DNA of 64,000 nt from CAZIVP01 sp964542915 (GTDB lineage Bacteria; Calditrichota; Calditrichia; Calditrichales; Calditrichaceae). Numbering within the stretch: position 1 is the stretch's first letter; every line of letters begins with the position of its first letter. The DNA lies in NCBI GenBank assembly GCA_964542915.1, contig CAZIVP010000005.1, positions 124,001 to 188,000 of the forward strand, read 5' to 3'. The notes below the pieces were generated by a model, which worked only from the letters and a program-made list of their open reading frames with translations, made no database searches and had not been told where the DNA came from. Made by a program: the position numbers and the translations under genes. Positions 15,879 to 24,415 of the stretch are shown here, one piece after another.

Positions 15879-18800
15879 TTATAATTCGAACGATAATTTT
15901 ATTCCCCAGAAAATGTCCCGAGGGTTCAAAAAGGTGAAATGTGTTAAATTCGGCATGTCGATATAGGCTTTGTTATCCAGTACATTATTAACAAAGGATT
16001 TATCCGCTTTTCGCCATTGGCCGTCAATGTAACGGTAATAGGTTTGAGCCTCGATACCCGAACCATCCGCTGGATTGGGATCATAATAAAGCGCGCGGGA
16101 ATTACCCGTTTCGGGCAGCCTGCCCACTTCAATCGGAACATATTCAGCGCCGGACTTGCGGTAGTCGCCTGGCTGATCATCACCCGGAATATTGTGATAT
16201 CCAAATTGATCGATACCTTCGGTATCTTTTGGTAGATGGAGGGAGGTCATGTAGCTGTAAAAATCATCGTAGTCAGCAAATCCGATAAAATCGCCGGTAT
16301 TATAATACGTCATATTTTTAAAGTTAAACACATTATTGATGTCTACAAATAATTCCAAATTGGCAAAATCGGCGATTCGAAAATTTTTACTTAAACGGAT
16401 ATCCACATTCCAGTAATCGGGCCATTGTAAATTGGCAAAGAGCCCCGGTATGGAGCCTCCGCCGGCCCATGTTTGATAGCGCCCGGCCTTCCAGAAACCA
16501 AGGAAATTGAGGCGCCAATTACTGAACGGTTCAAATCCGGCAATCGGAGGACCGAATTCATTGGGTGTGAAGAGGTCGATATTGGCGCGTGCGTAGGGCC
16601 GCGGCTTGGGTTTACTCTGATAATAAAAAGTCGATTCGCGTTCATACTGACGCTGGCGCGCCGGATTTTCATAATAGTATTGCCAACCAAAATACCCATA
16701 ACTGGAAACCATATAGGTATAGTTAATAAAACCGCGCACCCATCGGCCGCGATTCTTATTTAAGGTTAACTCAAAACCACGAATGTCTTCATAGAAGTTC
16801 GGCTCCGGACGGCTGTATGAAACCGATCCATCCATATTCTCATACGTAACCAGCCGTGGTTGCAGAGAAATATCTTTATAATAACCGGCGATACGGATTA
16901 AATATTGATTAAACAAGCTATGGTCATAGCCCAATTCGTATGCGACCGTTTTTTGTAATTCAGCATTGGGATTACCAAGGCGGGTTATCTGCCCTGTAAA
17001 ACCCGACTCACGGGCCATGTACAGGTCGTCCGGTTGGGGAAGCTGCCTGAAATGGCCGTAGTTAAAATATAATTTGCTGCTTTCGGTGACCGGAAATGCA
17101 ATTGCAAGACGCGGACTCAGCGTAAAAATATGTTCGGTCGGCTTTTTCTCCAGCAAGGTATCGATGCCGCCCGCCTTGGCACCGGAGAAGGCTTGAGCGT
17201 AAGCATCATATTCATACCACTCGCCGCCCGCATGAGAATAATCCAAACGGAGGCCCAACTGGGCGATCATCCCTTCAAATTCCAATTTATCCTGTATATA
17301 AAGAGCGCCACGCCTCGGCCAGCGATCCCACTCGGTTTCGTAGTTGCCTGTTGGTAAAAATTGGTCGTGACGGCCATAATCGATATTACTGTGAGTAAGA
17401 ACAAATTCAACGCCGGCCTGAAGATTATTGCGCCGATCGATTTGGCTGGTAAAATCAGCTTCAATACGATATGATTGCACTTTACTGCTGTCGCGGGCAT
17501 TACTCATCCCGGCGCCCGTACGCATCCCGTTAATGGCGGATGTGGAAAGCGGTTGAAATCCGAAAGGTCCTTCATCAACATAATAGCTATTGCCAAATTT
17601 GTATACTTTGCTTGTATCACGTCTCGCGCCCGGATGTTTCTCATAGTCCGAGGTGAATCGACTGAAACTCACTTCGTAGAAGGTTCGATCATTGATCGCA
17701 TGATTAAATTTGACGGAAACGTTTGTATAATCGGTGTGTGCGGGTCCCCAATAATCTGTCGAAAACATCCGCCCTTCAATGTATTTGGGTCCATAACTCA
17801 AAGCGTCTGCAATCTGCCAACTGGATGTGAACATTCCCGGCGTTCCGTTGTTCCAACGATCAACGCCCGTCTCAGCGCCTACTAATCCTTCAATCATGAG
17901 TTTTTTACCCGAACCGATATCGGAAGTCAGTTTTAACTGCCAGGTGTAATCATCATAGTCGTCATAATGGAGCGGAATCAAATAGGCGGTTTGTTCTTTG
18001 CGATAGGAAGTAAAGAATCTCAGGTCTCCCAGTTTATCACTCAGGTAGGGGACCGGCCCACCAAAACTCATATCCGTAATATAATCTGGCAAATCAATAT
18101 CAAGATTCTTCCGATGTTGAAAGCGATATAATTGCTGTGCCGCTGTGGGGGTCAGATCATCATCGGGATTGTCGTTATTAAGAAGCTCTTCGGAAATTTT
18201 ATTCCAACCCTTAAAATTGGGGTACTGCGCCTGCGTATATTTATCCCATTCGCCATTTTCCGTACCAACCCAACATACGGCGTCGTCCAGATAGGGCCGC
18301 ACCCAATAAGACGTGGGCGAATGCGGAGAGGGACCGAAATGTTTAGGTGCAGCGGGACTGTACCGCCCCAAAAATGAGAAAGTATATTTATCACGTTTAC
18401 CTTCCTTCGTTACCACATTGACAATTCCGGAGCGGATGTTGCCGAATTCGGCGCTAAATCCGCCGGCCTGCACCTGAATTTCTTCAACAGACGTTAAGCT
18501 AATTCCCGTGTAGGGAGTGTTGTTACGCTCATCGCGCAACATGATACCATTGACGACAAACGCCACTTCATTGGTGTTACCTCCCCGAATATTCAAGCCC
18601 TCAATACCAGCTTGCAAACCAATAACTTCATTGATATCGGCAACCGGAATGCTTTCAATTTCTTGTGCAGAGATATTCGCGCGACTGGCTGCAACATCTC
18701 TTTCAACCACCGGTCGTTCTGCGGTAACACTGATGGCTTCACCAACTTCCAACGTTTCTTCAGACAGTTCAAAATCGAGGTTGGTTGTCTGATTAATGCG

Positions 18801-19076
18801 CACGTTCACGTTTGTTTGAGTAACGGTTGTATAACCGACCATACTGGCCGTAACTTTATAGGTACCCGGCGGTACGTTTAAAATCACGAAGTAGCCTTCT
18901 AAGTCTGTAGCCGCTCCCATGGTACTGCCCTCAATAACAACATTTACGCCAGGAAGCGGTTCACCGGAATCGGCATCGGTTATAACGCCTGCAATTTTAC
19001 CTGAAGTAGCAGCCTGTAAATGAGTTGAGAACAAAAAAATCAATAAACAAGGTAGGAGTTTTTTAAGCTTGTACAT
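15879..19076 (-). CDS. TonB-dependent outer-membrane receptor with carboxypeptidase-regulatory-like N-terminal domain
   Basis: The 1065-residue product has a signal peptide (about 1-22, ending LQAA). A CarboxypepD_reg-like domain follows (GKIAGVITDADSGEPLPGVN; LEGYFVILNVPPGTYKV), then the plug domain (AFVVNGIMLRDERNN; VEEIQVQAGGFSAEFGNIRS) and a large barrel ending HFTFLNPRDIFWGIKLSFEL. It lacks an STN domain. It is the nearest paralogue of the receptor at 1550-4699 and heads an operon with two lipoproteins, a secreted partner, a PorV-like protein and an FG-GAP protein. ATG 19076 follows AAGGAG. A promoter at 19181-19209 and dyad copy C (19129-19151) lie upstream. It is divergent from the third receptor gene (19538), and the two share a 461-bp control region. 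The substrate is unknown. Confidence 0.95.
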   Translation of the reverse strand: MYKLKKLLPCLLIFLFSTHLQAATSGKIAGVITDADSGEPLPGVNVVIEGSTMGAATDLEGYFVILNVPPGTYKVTASMVGYTTVTQTNVNVRINQTTNLDFELSEETLEVGEAISVTAERPVVERDVAASRANISAQEIESIPVADINEVIGLQAGIEGLNIRGGNTNEVAFVVNGIMLRDERNNTPYTGISLTSVEEIQVQAGGFSAEFGNIRSGIVNVVTKEGKRDKYTFSFLGRYSPAAPKHFGPSPHSPTSYWVRPYLDDAVCWVGTENGEWDKYTQAQYPNFKGWNKISEELLNNDNPDDDLTPTAAQQLYRFQHRKNLDIDLPDYITDMSFGGPVPYLSDKLGDLRFFTSYRKEQTAYLIPLHYDDYDDYTWQLKLTSDIGSGKKLMIEGLVGAETGVDRWNNGTPGMFTSSWQIADALSYGPKYIEGRMFSTDYWGPAHTDYTNVSVKFNHAINDRTFYEVSFSRFTSDYEKHPGARRDTSKVYKFGNSYYVDEGPFGFQPLSTSAINGMRTGAGMSNARDSSKVQSYRIEADFTSQIDRRNNLQAGVEFVLTHSNIDYGRHDQFLPTGNYETEWDRWPRRGALYIQDKLEFEGMIAQLGLRLDYSHAGGEWYEYDAYAQAFSGAKAGGIDTLLEKKPTEHIFTLSPRLAIAFPVTESSKLYFNYGHFRQLPQPDDLYMARESGFTGQITRLGNPNAELQKTVAYELGYDHSLFNQYLIRIAGYYKDISLQPRLVTYENMDGSVSYSRPEPNFYEDIRGFELTLNKNRGRWVRGFINYTYMVSSYGYFGWQYYYENPARQRQYERESTFYYQSKPKPRPYARANIDLFTPNEFGPPIAGFEPFSNWRLNFLGFWKAGRYQTWAGGGSIPGLFANLQWPDYWNVDIRLSKNFRIADFANLELFVDINNVFNFKNMTYYNTGDFIGFADYDDFYSYMTSLHLPKDTEGIDQFGYHNIPGDDQPGDYRKSGAEYVPIEVGRLPETGNSRALYYDPNPADGSGIEAQTYYRYIDGQWRKADKSFVNNVLDNKAYIDMPNLTHFTFLNPRDIFWGIKLSFEL

Positions 19077-19128
19077 ATGGATTGCTCCTTAATAACATTG
19101 GTCTATTGAAAAAAAATCATGAATATCT

Positions 19129-19151
19129 GTTTGTCCATCAAGTTAACAAAC
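19129..19151 (-). promoter_or_regulatory. Shared 23-bp dyad, copy C (upstream of TonB receptor 19076)
   Basis: On the minus strand this site reads GTTTGT-N11-ACAAAC, a perfect dyad in its outer 6-bp arms. It also shares GTTTGTTAAC and TGGAC with copy A at the same positions. It begins 29 nt downstream of the predicted -10 box and ends 52 nt before the ATG. Confidence 0.55.
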
Positions 19152-19180
19152 CTGTTAAAGTTTTCCACACTTTGATAAAA

Positions 19181-19209
19181 AGTATACATAAGTTTAAAAA
19201 AAAGCGCAA
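19181..19209 (-). promoter_or_regulatory. Predicted promoter of the middle TonB operon
   Basis: On the minus strand TTGCGC (19209-19204), a 17-bp spacer and TATACT (19186-19181). Predicted start near 19174. Confidence 0.55.
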
Positions 19210-19339
19210 TAAAAAAGTAAAAACTTTAGTCATTCAATCCTTTATTACTTGACTCCTCCATAAATTTAGTGTTAAATGAAAAAGATGTAGATTGTTCTTT
19301 AATTTATTTATAAACGTTGCCAATAAATTTATTTGATCC

Positions 19340-19368
19340 TTGACTTTTTTTAAAAAATACAAGACATT
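19340..19368 (+). promoter_or_regulatory. Possible promoter of the rightward TonB operon
   Basis: TTGACT (19340-19345), a 17-bp spacer, then a weak -10 GACATT (19363-19368). The assignment rests partly on analogy: it puts dyad copy B 29 nt downstream of the -10, as in copy C. An alternative is a -10 at TATTAT or TATATA (19389-19397) without a recognisable -35. Confidence 0.35.
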
Positions 19369-19397
19369 AATTATGATGATTGGTGTGTTATTATATA

Positions 19398-19420
19398 GTT
19401 AGTTCAAGAACTTGACTAAC
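19398..19420 (+). promoter_or_regulatory. Shared 23-bp dyad, copy B (upstream of TonB receptor 19538)
   Basis: GTTAGT-N11-ACTAAC with perfect outer arms. An extra inner pairing (CAAG-AA-CTTG) makes this copy a nearly continuous inverted repeat with one bulged T. It ends 117 nt before the receptor ATG. Confidence 0.55.
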
Positions 19421-19457
19421 CACCCATTAACCCTTTCAAAGAAAGGAGGCTGCCTAA

Positions 19458-19523
19458 TTGACCATTTATTCAAAAAATATTAGCGACTTGATACCTTTTC
19501 TTAACTCGATGCCTATTCGATAA
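19458..19523 (+). CDS. Possible 21-residue leader peptide before TonB receptor
   Basis: A TTG codon at 19458 lies 8 nt after a strong AAAGGAGG, itself part of the small hairpin at 19432-19446. The frame (start TIYSKNISDLIPFLNSMPIR) ends at TAA 19521-19523, directly next to the ACGGAGG ribosome site of the receptor gene at 19538. The arrangement suggests translational coupling or a leader peptide. It is very short and has no known homologue that I recognise, so it may be chance. Confidence 0.3.
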   Translation: MTIYSKNISDLIPFLNSMPIR

Positions 19524-19537
19524 ACGGAGGTCTTTTT

Positions 19538-22345
19538 ATGCTAAGAATTTTTCTATGTCTTTTGTTTATAGTTACTATCGGAAATGTTCTATTAGCTGGC
19601 GTTAGCGGTAAAATTGCGGGCGTGGTAAAGGATAAAGCTTCAGGCGAGCCGCTTGCGGGCGTGAACCTCATATTAGAGGGAACCCGGATGGGAGCCTCGA
19701 GCGATGAATCCGGCTACTACGTCATACTAAACGTACCGCCCGGTACTTATAGCCTTAATGCACTATACATGGGTTATACCGATGTTAAAGTGGAAAATGT
19801 AAATGTGAATGTGGATTTAACCACACGGGTTAACATTGAAATGAGTGAAACAACGTTCGAAGCGGCTGAAGAAATTACGGTGATTGCGGAACGTCCGCTG
19901 GTCCGTAATGATGAAGTGGCTTCACGTCATTTTGTATCATCAGATGAGATTGAAATTCAACCCATTGACAATTTTCAGGAAATTGCTCAAAACCAACCGG
20001 GAGTTATTGGAAGTCACTTTCGCGGTGGTCGTAGCGGAGAAGTACTGATATTAGTGGATGGCATCCCCGTCAGAGACCCGGCCAGTGGTTACTCAGGGAA
20101 TCTCGGCGGATTTACATCCGATGTTCCTGAGTTCAGTATTCAGGAAATGGAAGTCTCTCTCAGCGGCTTTAGCGCTGAATACGGAAACGTACAATCCGGC
20201 ATCATTAATTTAGCGGTTAAAGAAGGCAGCGAACAGTTCACCGGCCGCCTCCGTTTTACAAGTTTACCCGGTTTTGGCGCCTCAACCGATTTTACCGAAT
20301 ACGGAACTCGTTACACCCTTAATCAACCCCAAAAAAATATTTATGAATTAAACCTGAACGGCCCCATTATTAAAGACAAACTTTCCTTCACCTTATCCGG
20401 CGAAATAAATGATCAGAATGAAGGTTTTTACATGAACCAACAATCCCTCAATCAATCATATCAGGGCAAGATTACGTATAATCTGAGCGCCAAGCACAAA
20501 CTCGCTATAGGGGGACTCATTAACCGTAGCGAATGGGATCAGTTTTATTTCCCGGCCTCTAAATATGGACCTGGTCCTAATTACCAGGAAGATCAATATT
20601 TAAAAGAAGTGCTAAACGACACGCTTATTCGTTATCAATATGTAGATGATGAAGATCTGTACGGTGAAACTCGGGTAGAAGATAAGACGGGATCCTTTGA
20701 ATCAACCGCTTACAACCATATAAAAACCTACTACATGGCTGGAATGCAGGAATATCTCTGGACCCGGCGCCAGGACAGCAATATGGGCTATCTGTTATGG
20801 ACCCATACACTGAGTAACCGAACCTATTATGAAGTGCGGTTTAACTCCTTTTACTCCAATTACCATTATGCCACAAAAGATGTCGATGACCGCGATGGCG
20901 ATGGCAACCACGAAGAAGACCTTGAATGGGATCCGTCTGTGAGCGATGCGGCACATCCCATCACCCTGGAACAAGCCGATAATTACTGGTGGGTGCGTGG
21001 AGATGACCCCGCCTATCGTGATCAAAAATCGTGGACCAATTCATTAAAAGCCGATCTGGTTAGTCAGATTACCAGTAACCACCTTTTAAAAAGTGGTATC
21101 GAACTCAATTATCACCATACAGATGTCGAAAATATCACCTGGTCTCTGGGGTACGGCCAATTCCGGAAAGATATCTGGGATCAGAATTCCTTCGATTTTG
21201 CAGCTTATATTCAGGATAAATTAGAATTTGAAGGGATCATTGCCCTGGTGGGATTACGTTTAGATGCTTTTGACCCGACGGGTCTCGGCGATCCGCTCTA
21301 TTATCCTGCCGACTATAATTCTCCTTTCACCGAACTGGATGAAGAGGGAGTACCCATTTTCATAAATCCTAAAAAAGCCGAAACAAAGGTACAGTTCAGC
21401 CCGAGACTTGGAATATCCCATCCAATTACCGATAAAAGTGTACTCCATTTCACCTATGGTCACTATTTTCAACGTCCTGACGGCTATTACCTTTTCAGAA
21501 ATCATAAGATCCAATCCCTGACCAAAGTCGGCAATTACGTGGGTAATCCGAATCTTCAGCCGGAAAAAACGGTCGCTTATGAAGTGGGCATCGAACAGGA
21601 GTTCCCTTACTTAATCAAAGGTTCTATGACCGGTTTTTATAAAGATGTAACGAACCTGCTAAATTGGGAAAAATATGTGGCCTACAGCATTGGCGGCAAT
21701 GAACTCAATGTGTTTACCAATGCCGATTACGGAAATATCAAAGGCTTGGAATTCAGCATTACCAAACGACCGGGCAAGTTTTTTGGCGGAAACATCAATT
21801 ATACTTATTCGATTGCTAAGGGCCGAAGTTCCGATCCCTTCGGCGGATCCGGATTTTACGATTCGGCCAAACGTATGAACATTCTGGACTTTGATCAAAC
21901 CCACACGATTAATGCAAACCTGACCATCAGTACACCTGATGATTTTGGGTATAGGTATGCCGGCCTCCGGCCATTTGAACTTTGGACTGCCAATGTTCAG
22001 TTCAATTATGGCAGCGGATTACCCTACTCTGCGTACGGTTCCACCATCGTTAATGGGGAACGGTTACCCTGGAGAAGCACTACCGATGTAAAAATTATGA
22101 AGCAATTCAAATACGAGCGTTATCGTGTCAATCTTTTTGCCGACATTTTCAATCTGTTCGATCGTCGTAATGTACAAACCATCGGGAATACATACTATTA
22201 TGAATATGGCGCCGAACAAGATGATGAAAGCGTTAAGGGAGACCCTGCCGTGGTACGCCGTAATTCAGACGGGACCTTCGCTCGTAATCCTCAGGTGTAC
22301 AGTTTAGGTCGCCATATACGATTTGGTGTGGGCATCAATTTCTAA
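19538..22345 (+). CDS. TonB-dependent outer-membrane receptor with carboxypeptidase-regulatory-like N-terminal domain
   Basis: The 935-residue product has a signal peptide (ending VLLAG), a CarboxypepD_reg-like domain (GKIAGVVKDKASGEPLAGVN), a plug (VLILVDGIPVRDPASG; FSAEYGNVQSGIINLAVKEG) and a barrel with the usual TBDR blocks (FSPRLGISHPITDKSVLHF; YGHYFQRPDGYYLFRN). It ends with an aromatic residue (RFGVGINF). It is about 115-130 residues shorter than the two leftward receptors and clearly more distant from them. ATG 19538 follows ACGGAGG by 7 nt. It heads the operon receptor - secreted partner (21 bp gap) - PorV-like (24 bp gap). A shared dyad (copy B) lies in its leader. The ligand is unknown. 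Confidence 0.95.
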   Translation: MLRIFLCLLFIVTIGNVLLAGVSGKIAGVVKDKASGEPLAGVNLILEGTRMGASSDESGYYVILNVPPGTYSLNALYMGYTDVKVENVNVNVDLTTRVNIEMSETTFEAAEEITVIAERPLVRNDEVASRHFVSSDEIEIQPIDNFQEIAQNQPGVIGSHFRGGRSGEVLILVDGIPVRDPASGYSGNLGGFTSDVPEFSIQEMEVSLSGFSAEYGNVQSGIINLAVKEGSEQFTGRLRFTSLPGFGASTDFTEYGTRYTLNQPQKNIYELNLNGPIIKDKLSFTLSGEINDQNEGFYMNQQSLNQSYQGKITYNLSAKHKLAIGGLINRSEWDQFYFPASKYGPGPNYQEDQYLKEVLNDTLIRYQYVDDEDLYGETRVEDKTGSFESTAYNHIKTYYMAGMQEYLWTRRQDSNMGYLLWTHTLSNRTYYEVRFNSFYSNYHYATKDVDDRDGDGNHEEDLEWDPSVSDAAHPITLEQADNYWWVRGDDPAYRDQKSWTNSLKADLVSQITSNHLLKSGIELNYHHTDVENITWSLGYGQFRKDIWDQNSFDFAAYIQDKLEFEGIIALVGLRLDAFDPTGLGDPLYYPADYNSPFTELDEEGVPIFINPKKAETKVQFSPRLGISHPITDKSVLHFTYGHYFQRPDGYYLFRNHKIQSLTKVGNYVGNPNLQPEKTVAYEVGIEQEFPYLIKGSMTGFYKDVTNLLNWEKYVAYSIGGNELNVFTNADYGNIKGLEFSITKRPGKFFGGNINYTYSIAKGRSSDPFGGSGFYDSAKRMNILDFDQTHTINANLTISTPDDFGYRYAGLRPFELWTANVQFNYGSGLPYSAYGSTIVNGERLPWRSTTDVKIMKQFKYERYRVNLFADIFNLFDRRNVQTIGNTYYYEYGAEQDDESVKGDPAVVRRNSDGTFARNPQVYSLGRHIRFGVGINF

Positions 22346-22366
22346 TTTTTATTCTGGAGGCAATGA

Positions 22367-24391
22367 ATGAATACCATAAATGTTTTGAGAAGTACCACCG
22401 TATGTTTGGTAATACTCGTCCTGTTCTTCATCGGTGCGCTTCAGGGCGCTGACAAGGAGAGGAACCAAGCGCCGTTGGCAAAAGGAACGGCCATCGCGGA
22501 CGATCCGATCGTACCGATCGATTGGAAATTCCATGAAATCGGAACCCTCTGGAGCCGGGTTACCAATTTTGGCAAGACCGGTGATGACGCTTATGAGGAC
22601 CGTACGCCCTCCTGTGACTGGCCCGGTGGATCCGGCAATTCTTACCTGTATCGCGGTTCCCTGTGGCTGGCGGGTAAAATTGACGGTGAAGTTCATGTGA
22701 CTATGCCGGAGGACAGCGAGTATGCGCCGCTGGATTCGGTACATCAAATTTTTAACGGCGACCGGGGAGAAAGCGAAACCTACACCCGCTATTATGATGT
22801 AAAGGCGCCCCTGGCCGCCGGTCATGTACCGCTGGGAGTGGAAATAACCGAACGAACTTACGCCTGGAGTGAAAGCTACCGGGACGACTTTATCATTTAT
22901 GAATTTACCATAAAAAATGTCGGCGTCGATACGGATGACGACGGGATCCCTGATCAACCGCGAGACATTGAAGAATTCTACTTTACTTACCGGTTAGACG
23001 GTGATGTTTCCAAATTAGCCGACTGGCCAACGGAAGGGCCTTACGTGAATCAGGACGATTTAACGGGTGTGAATTCTTCCTGGGAATTACTCGATTATTT
23101 TCCCGAATGGAAGGCCGTTGTGGAAGATAATATCGAAGCATCTTTGGGCCGGCCCGACAGCACCCTGATGTATATGTGGGATGGTGATAATCCCAGCGCA
23201 GATGCGGAAAATGGTCAACCCGATGATGCCTTTAATCCGGGAGAGGACGATACTTACCAATCACCCGGCTTTCTGGGCTTTAAGATTCTGAAAACCGAGC
23301 CTGCATCCTTTAAACCTACTTCGTTTCATGTTAATCACATTTACAATGATCCGAACACCGATGAGGACGCCTATAAACGCATGATGGCGCCTCAAACCTT
23401 TGAAGAGGACGGGCCATCGGGTATGATTACGCAGGGCGGCGCACCGTTTCCGCATGATTATCGCGCCATTTTAACGCTCGGCCCCATGGATACATTTGCC
23501 GCCGGTGATTCCATTGTGGTGACCGCCGCACTTGGAATGGGCGTCGATACGGATAGTGCCCATGTTTACAGCCTGATCGAATTGCACAAAAATATGGATA
23601 TTGCCCAGTACATTGTGGATATCGATTACGATCCTTCCAATATCGACCTTGCACCACGCCCGGAATTTTTGATCGAAGAGCAATATAATGACGAAGGAAT
23701 CTCTGAGGGCGTCAAAGTGAGTTGGTCCAATGCTCCCGAAAGCCATCCTGATTTTTATGGTTATACAATCGAAAAAAGTAGTGGTAAAAGTCCGGTAACC
23801 GGCAGTGAAGTCTGGGAGCCGCTTGGAGAGGGAACCTACATCGACACCACTAACAGTGATAGCTGGCCGCCTCCGGTCGATCCTGCTAACAGCGACCGGT
23901 ATACGATTGTGGATACCGATGTCAAAAATGGTTTTGATTATAAATATCGGGTTAAAGCATTGAGTAATAATTTGATTGTCGGAATAGCCGACACCGGTTA
24001 CGAACTCGCCGCTATCACTCCGGCCAACAAACCGGCCACGACCCTGGATAAGGTGAAGGTCGTTCCAAATCCATACGTGGGCAGTACCTCATGGAATAAT
24101 CCTCAACCCGGCAGCACTTCTCCCTGGAAACACCGTTTACAATTTATCAATTTGCCGGCCGATGCCAAGATCAAAATTTATACACTCGATCTCGATTTTG
24201 TTGTGGAGATATCAGCCGGAGAGACCGCAAAGAAGGAATTGGGCGGCACACAGGTGAGCGGCCCTGCCAGTGTAGCTGAATGGGATTTGCTGACTCGTAA
24301 CGAGCAGGAAGCTGCACCCGGCGTCTATATTTACGTGGTGGATTCTCCATCTGCCGGACAAAAAACCGGAAAATTTGTGATCGTGCGTTAA
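22367..24391 (+). CDS. Secreted FlgD/Fn3-type partner protein of the right TonB module
   Basis: The 674-residue product has a signal peptide (about 1-27, ending ALQGA). The N-terminal region contains an early WLAGKIDGEVHV block and a mid-part FIIYEFTIKN block that parallel its relatives at 12712-14850 and 1-1507. A fibronectin-III-like domain lies at about 445-550 (VKVSWSNAPESHPDFYGY). The C-terminal FlgD-Ig-like domain has VKVVPNPYVGS and ends PGVYIYVV ... GKFVIVR. The last residues KFVIVR are the same as in the product of 12712-14850, pointing to a shared sorting-like C-terminus. There are several Asp-rich loops (DTDDDGIPDQP) that may bind calcium. Position between receptor and PorV-like gene is the same as in the middle module. 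No enzymatic motif was seen. Confidence 0.85.
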   Translation: MNTINVLRSTTVCLVILVLFFIGALQGADKERNQAPLAKGTAIADDPIVPIDWKFHEIGTLWSRVTNFGKTGDDAYEDRTPSCDWPGGSGNSYLYRGSLWLAGKIDGEVHVTMPEDSEYAPLDSVHQIFNGDRGESETYTRYYDVKAPLAAGHVPLGVEITERTYAWSESYRDDFIIYEFTIKNVGVDTDDDGIPDQPRDIEEFYFTYRLDGDVSKLADWPTEGPYVNQDDLTGVNSSWELLDYFPEWKAVVEDNIEASLGRPDSTLMYMWDGDNPSADAENGQPDDAFNPGEDDTYQSPGFLGFKILKTEPASFKPTSFHVNHIYNDPNTDEDAYKRMMAPQTFEEDGPSGMITQGGAPFPHDYRAILTLGPMDTFAAGDSIVVTAALGMGVDTDSAHVYSLIELHKNMDIAQYIVDIDYDPSNIDLAPRPEFLIEEQYNDEGISEGVKVSWSNAPESHPDFYGYTIEKSSGKSPVTGSEVWEPLGEGTYIDTTNSDSWPPPVDPANSDRYTIVDTDVKNGFDYKYRVKALSNNLIVGIADTGYELAAITPANKPATTLDKVKVVPNPYVGSTSWNNPQPGSTSPWKHRLQFINLPADAKIKIYTLDLDFVVEISAGETAKKELGGTQVSGPASVAEWDLLTRNEQEAAPGVYIYVVDSPSAGQKTGKFVIVR

Positions 24392-24415
24392 TATTAATTT
24401 GCAGGAGAGAAATTT

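Larger units (their letters stand above)
19077..19537. other. Divergent control region between two TonB receptor genes
   Basis: This 461-bp AT-rich stretch separates two divergent TonB receptor genes. It contains a promoter and a dyad copy on each strand, a small hairpin (CCTTTC-AAA-GAAAGG, 19432-19446) and a possible 21-codon leader ORF (19458-19523) on the plus side. Nothing else protein-coding was recognised. Confidence 0.75.
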
